A stretch of 7,313 nucleotides of DNA from Firmicutes bacterium UBA1764 (GTDB lineage Bacteria > Bacillota > Clostridia > Peptostreptococcales > Anaerovoracaceae). The position numbers were made by a program, and so were the translations under genes. The notes under the pieces were generated by a model. It was not told the origin of the DNA, searched no databases, and worked only from the letters and a program-made list of their open reading frames with translations. This document shows positions 5,431 through 7,313 of this stretch, in pieces (positions within the stretch are counted from its first letter, which is position 1; every line of letters begins with the position of its first letter). The stretch spans positions 15,985 to 23,297 of the forward strand of contig DCHA01000048.1 of the NCBI GenBank assembly GCA_002315535.1, written 5' to 3'.

Positions 5431-6744
5431 ATGGATAAAACAGAAAAATATATAAGCAATCTCGGAAGAATGGTTAGACACGAAACCATTTCCGCGTACG
5501 ATCAAACCGATCTGACAAAATACCGCGAATTTCATAAGCTGCTTGCAGAGCTTTTCCCTTCGCTTTGGAGCCGCCTTGATGTTGAAGAACACGAGGGAAG
5601 CCTTCTCATGAAATGGAAAGGTGAAAGTTCTGATCATCCGGTACTTTTCATGAATCACCACGATGTCGTTGATGCAGAAGGCATTTGGACACATCCGCCT
5701 TTTAGCGGTGAAGTATTTGACGGAAAGCTTTGGGGAAGAGGAACTCTTGATACCAAGGGCGGACTTTGGGGTATGCTTCAGGCAGCTGACGAGCTCGCAG
5801 AATCAGGCTTTGTGCCAAAGAACGATATTTGGTTTGAGTCATCATGCAATGAAGAAACAGAAGGTCTTGGAGCTTCCTATTTTTCGGAGGAGCTTTACAA
5901 TAAGGGCATTCGTTTTGACTATGTTCTTGACGAGGGCGGCATGATTACATATGAGCCGATTTCCGGAGCAAAGGGAAGCTTTGCAATGATAGGAATGGGC
6001 GAAAAAGGAGCCTCTGATCTCAAGTTTACCGCGCACGGACTCGGAGGACATGGTTCCAGTCCGGAGCTTAACACTCCGCTTGTAAGACTTGGCAAGTTCA
6101 TGGCTGAGGCCGATAAGGGCAAGGTTTTCGAAGCCGAGCTTGCGCCGGTTCTTTGCGAAATGCTGAGAAGGCTTGCTCCGTCATACTCCGGCGCCATGAA
6201 GTTTGTTTACGGACATCCGGAGCTGTTTAAGAGCGTGATCAGAAATACTATGGTCAAGATGGCGGGCACTGCCAGAGCGCTTGTACAGTCAACGGTTGCG
6301 TTCACAATCGCTGAAGGATCAAATGGCAGAAACGTTATTCCAACTGATGCTTATGTGTTTGGCAACATGAGGTCAAGCCATCACCAGGGCTTTAAGAAGA
6401 GTCTTGAAGCGATAAAAGCACTTGCGGATAAATACGATATTGAGACAACAGTTGTCGAGGCCGCTATTGACTCGAAGCTTGCAGATTATAATACGCAGGA
6501 ATTCAAAATGATTGAGGCGGCAGTTGGACACGCATTTACAGATGTTACGCCTGTGCCTTATATCATGACAGGCTGCTCTGATGCGAGGTTCATGGGCAAG
6601 CTTTCGGATAACTGCTTCCACTTCGTGCCGTTCATCATTGACGCGCAGCAGCTCGAAAGCATACATGGCATTGACGAGAACGTGGACGTCACCACCCTCG
6701 CGCCGGCAGTCGAGTTTTATAAGTATTTGATGAGTAATAGGTAA
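5431..6744 (+). CDS. M20-family metallopeptidase/amidohydrolase (ArgE/CPS1/PM20D1-like)
   Basis: This is a cytoplasmic di-zinc hydrolase of 437 residues that would cleave a peptide or N-acyl amide bond. All family catalytic positions are visible: His76 and Asp78 in NHHDVV, bridging Asp107 in GRGTLDTKGG, catalytic Glu141 and metal ligand Glu142 in CNEETEG, the metal ligand Glu168 in LDEGG, and His412 near the C terminus in ESIHGIDENV. The lid/dimerisation domain spans about 185-310 and carries His207 in GLGGHGSSPE, expected to reach the partner active site. The order and wording of the motifs resemble carboxypeptidase S and PM20D1 more than the PepV dipeptidases. No signal peptide is seen. GAGGA (5420-5424) lies 6 nt before the ATG, and the gene starts 12 nt after the transporter stop, so the two are almost certainly co-transcribed. 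Class is firm; the substrate (dipeptide, N-acyl or N-carbamoyl amino acid) cannot be set from sequence alone. Confidence 0.93.
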   Translation: MDKTEKYISNLGRMVRHETISAYDQTDLTKYREFHKLLAELFPSLWSRLDVEEHEGSLLMKWKGESSDHPVLFMNHHDVVDAEGIWTHPPFSGEVFDGKLWGRGTLDTKGGLWGMLQAADELAESGFVPKNDIWFESSCNEETEGLGASYFSEELYNKGIRFDYVLDEGGMITYEPISGAKGSFAMIGMGEKGASDLKFTAHGLGGHGSSPELNTPLVRLGKFMAEADKGKVFEAELAPVLCEMLRRLAPSYSGAMKFVYGHPELFKSVIRNTMVKMAGTARALVQSTVAFTIAEGSNGRNVIPTDAYVFGNMRSSHHQGFKKSLEAIKALADKYDIETTVVEAAIDSKLADYNTQEFKMIEAAVGHAFTDVTPVPYIMTGCSDARFMGKLSDNCFHFVPFIIDAQQLESIHGIDENVDVTTLAPAVEFYKYLMSNR

Positions 6745-6750
6745 AAGGAG
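6745..6750 (+). promoter_or_regulatory. Ribosome binding site of the HD-like gene
   Basis: AAGGAG lies 6 nt before the ATG at 6757, an optimal spacing. It supports a real gene that is truncated only by the window edge and is translated from the transporter-peptidase message. Confidence 0.8.
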
Positions 6751-6756
6751 AACTTT

Positions 6757-7313
6757 ATGACTCTCAGCGAAAGTGTAGTGCAATTTCTGCAAAAATCATG
6801 TGAAGGTTTATTGTACGACCAAAGCATTGCTCAAAAAGAAACGACAGAAGGTAAGTACTATGGCCGGAGCATAAAGCCCAATCAAATCCCATACAACATG
6901 CAAAAGGATAACGACAGAAAGGCCTTCGTCCTTGCTCTGTCAAGGTTCCTTGACTCGGGATCTGCAAAGGACGCCTTTGATGTTTATTTCTGCTTTATTG
7001 AAATGTTCCTGACAGGATATGACAAGACTGTTACGATGATAAGTCTCCTGTCTGAATACGAGCAGAACACAAGCAATGTTGTAATGAAGCATCGTGACCA
7101 TTACTCGCATTCCGTATACGTGTTTGCGCTTGGTCTTGCTTTTTATGAAAACAATTCCAACTACAGAAAAATCTATTCTGATTTCTATAAGCTTGCTGAT
7201 GAAAAATCAGCGGCTCATCATTTCCTCAGGTATTGGGGAATGACATCTCTATTCCATGACATAGGTTATCCGTTCGAGCTTCCGTTTGAACAGGTTGCCG
7301 CTTATTTTGAAAT
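6757..7313 (+). CDS. Unrecognised protein with probable HD-type phosphohydrolase signature, N-terminal part
   Basis: The frame is open from the ATG at 6757 to the right edge, 185 codons without a stop, so only the N-terminal part is seen. An excellent AAGGAG (6745-6750) stands 6 nt before the ATG, and the gap to the peptidase stop is 12 nt, so this is the third gene of the same operon. I do not recognise a named family. The first 110 residues look soluble, with no signal peptide or membrane helix and no clear motif. From about 110 the segment KHRDHYSHSVYVFALGL is followed 33 residues later by RYWGMTSLFHDIGYPFELPF. The pairing of His118 (or His115) with His167-Asp168 in an FHDIGYP context is the typical start of an HD-domain metal site; the later Asp would be off the window. 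HD proteins hydrolyse nucleotides, cyclic nucleotides or phosphate esters; which applies here cannot be told. The gene is real; the HD call is moderate. Confidence 0.8.
   Translation, partial: MTLSESVVQFLQKSCEGLLYDQSIAQKETTEGKYYGRSIKPNQIPYNMQKDNDRKAFVLALSRFLDSGSAKDAFDVYFCFIEMFLTGYDKTVTMISLLSEYEQNTSNVVMKHRDHYSHSVYVFALGLAFYENNSNYRKIYSDFYKLADEKSAAHHFLRYWGMTSLFHDIGYPFELPFEQVAAYFE

Noticed and set aside
6373..6792. Minus-strand open frame of 139 codons over the peptidase 3' end
   Set aside because: The plus strand here encodes the conserved C-terminal part of the M20 enzyme including the His412 metal ligand; the opposite frame is a shadow without family resemblance.
1..7313. CRISPR arrays, tRNA or rRNA genes, insertion sequences, phage or attachment sites
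   Set aside because: No spaced direct repeats, cloverleaf, transposase or terminal inverted repeats could be seen; nearly all the window is ordinary coding sequence.

Overview
The window reads as chromosomal DNA from an anaerobic, moderately A+T-rich Bacillota (Clostridia-type) bacterium. The basis is a FeoA-FeoB fusion with a small Cys-rich FeoB-associated membrane protein, an Mrp/ApbC ATPase with an N-terminal four-cysteine motif, strong Shine-Dalgarno sites and sigma-A consensus promoters. This is inferred from gene families and signals; no rRNA or other marker is present, so genus is not assigned.

The layout is two divergent blocks that split at about 3920-4080. Everything to the left is on the minus strand. 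In transcription order it holds an Mrp/ApbC-family iron-sulfur carrier ATPase (3919-3101), a rho-independent terminator (3095-3074), a 55-residue FeoB-associated Cys-rich protein (3064-2897), a 791-residue FeoA-FeoB ferrous iron transporter (2875-500), a second terminator (460-424), and the 5' end of an MgtE-type magnesium transporter gene that runs off the left edge (371-1). A perfect consensus promoter for mgtE (TTGACA, 17 bp, TATAAT) lies between the feoB stop codon and the feoB terminator, so mgtE transcription should start inside the terminator hairpin.

Everything to the right is on the plus strand and looks like one operon, with 12-nt intergenic gaps and good ribosome binding sites. It holds a YfcC/DcuC-family membrane transporter (4081-5418), an M20-family metallopeptidase/amidohydrolase (5431-6744), and the first 185 codons of a large protein with a probable HD-type metal phosphohydrolase signature that runs off the right edge (6757-7313).

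Functionally, the left block is about metal supply and use: Fe(II) uptake, Fe-S cluster delivery and Mg2+ transport. The right block looks like uptake of a peptide-like or N-acylated amino-acid substrate followed by cytoplasmic hydrolysis, with an uncharacterised HD-like protein as third member. No mobile element, CRISPR array, tRNA or rRNA was seen. No intergenic stretch exceeds about 165 bases. I see no clear new multi-gene system. The points most worth a second look are the HD-like gene, the terminator-promoter overlap and odd translation start of mgtE, and the promoter-less position of the feo genes.
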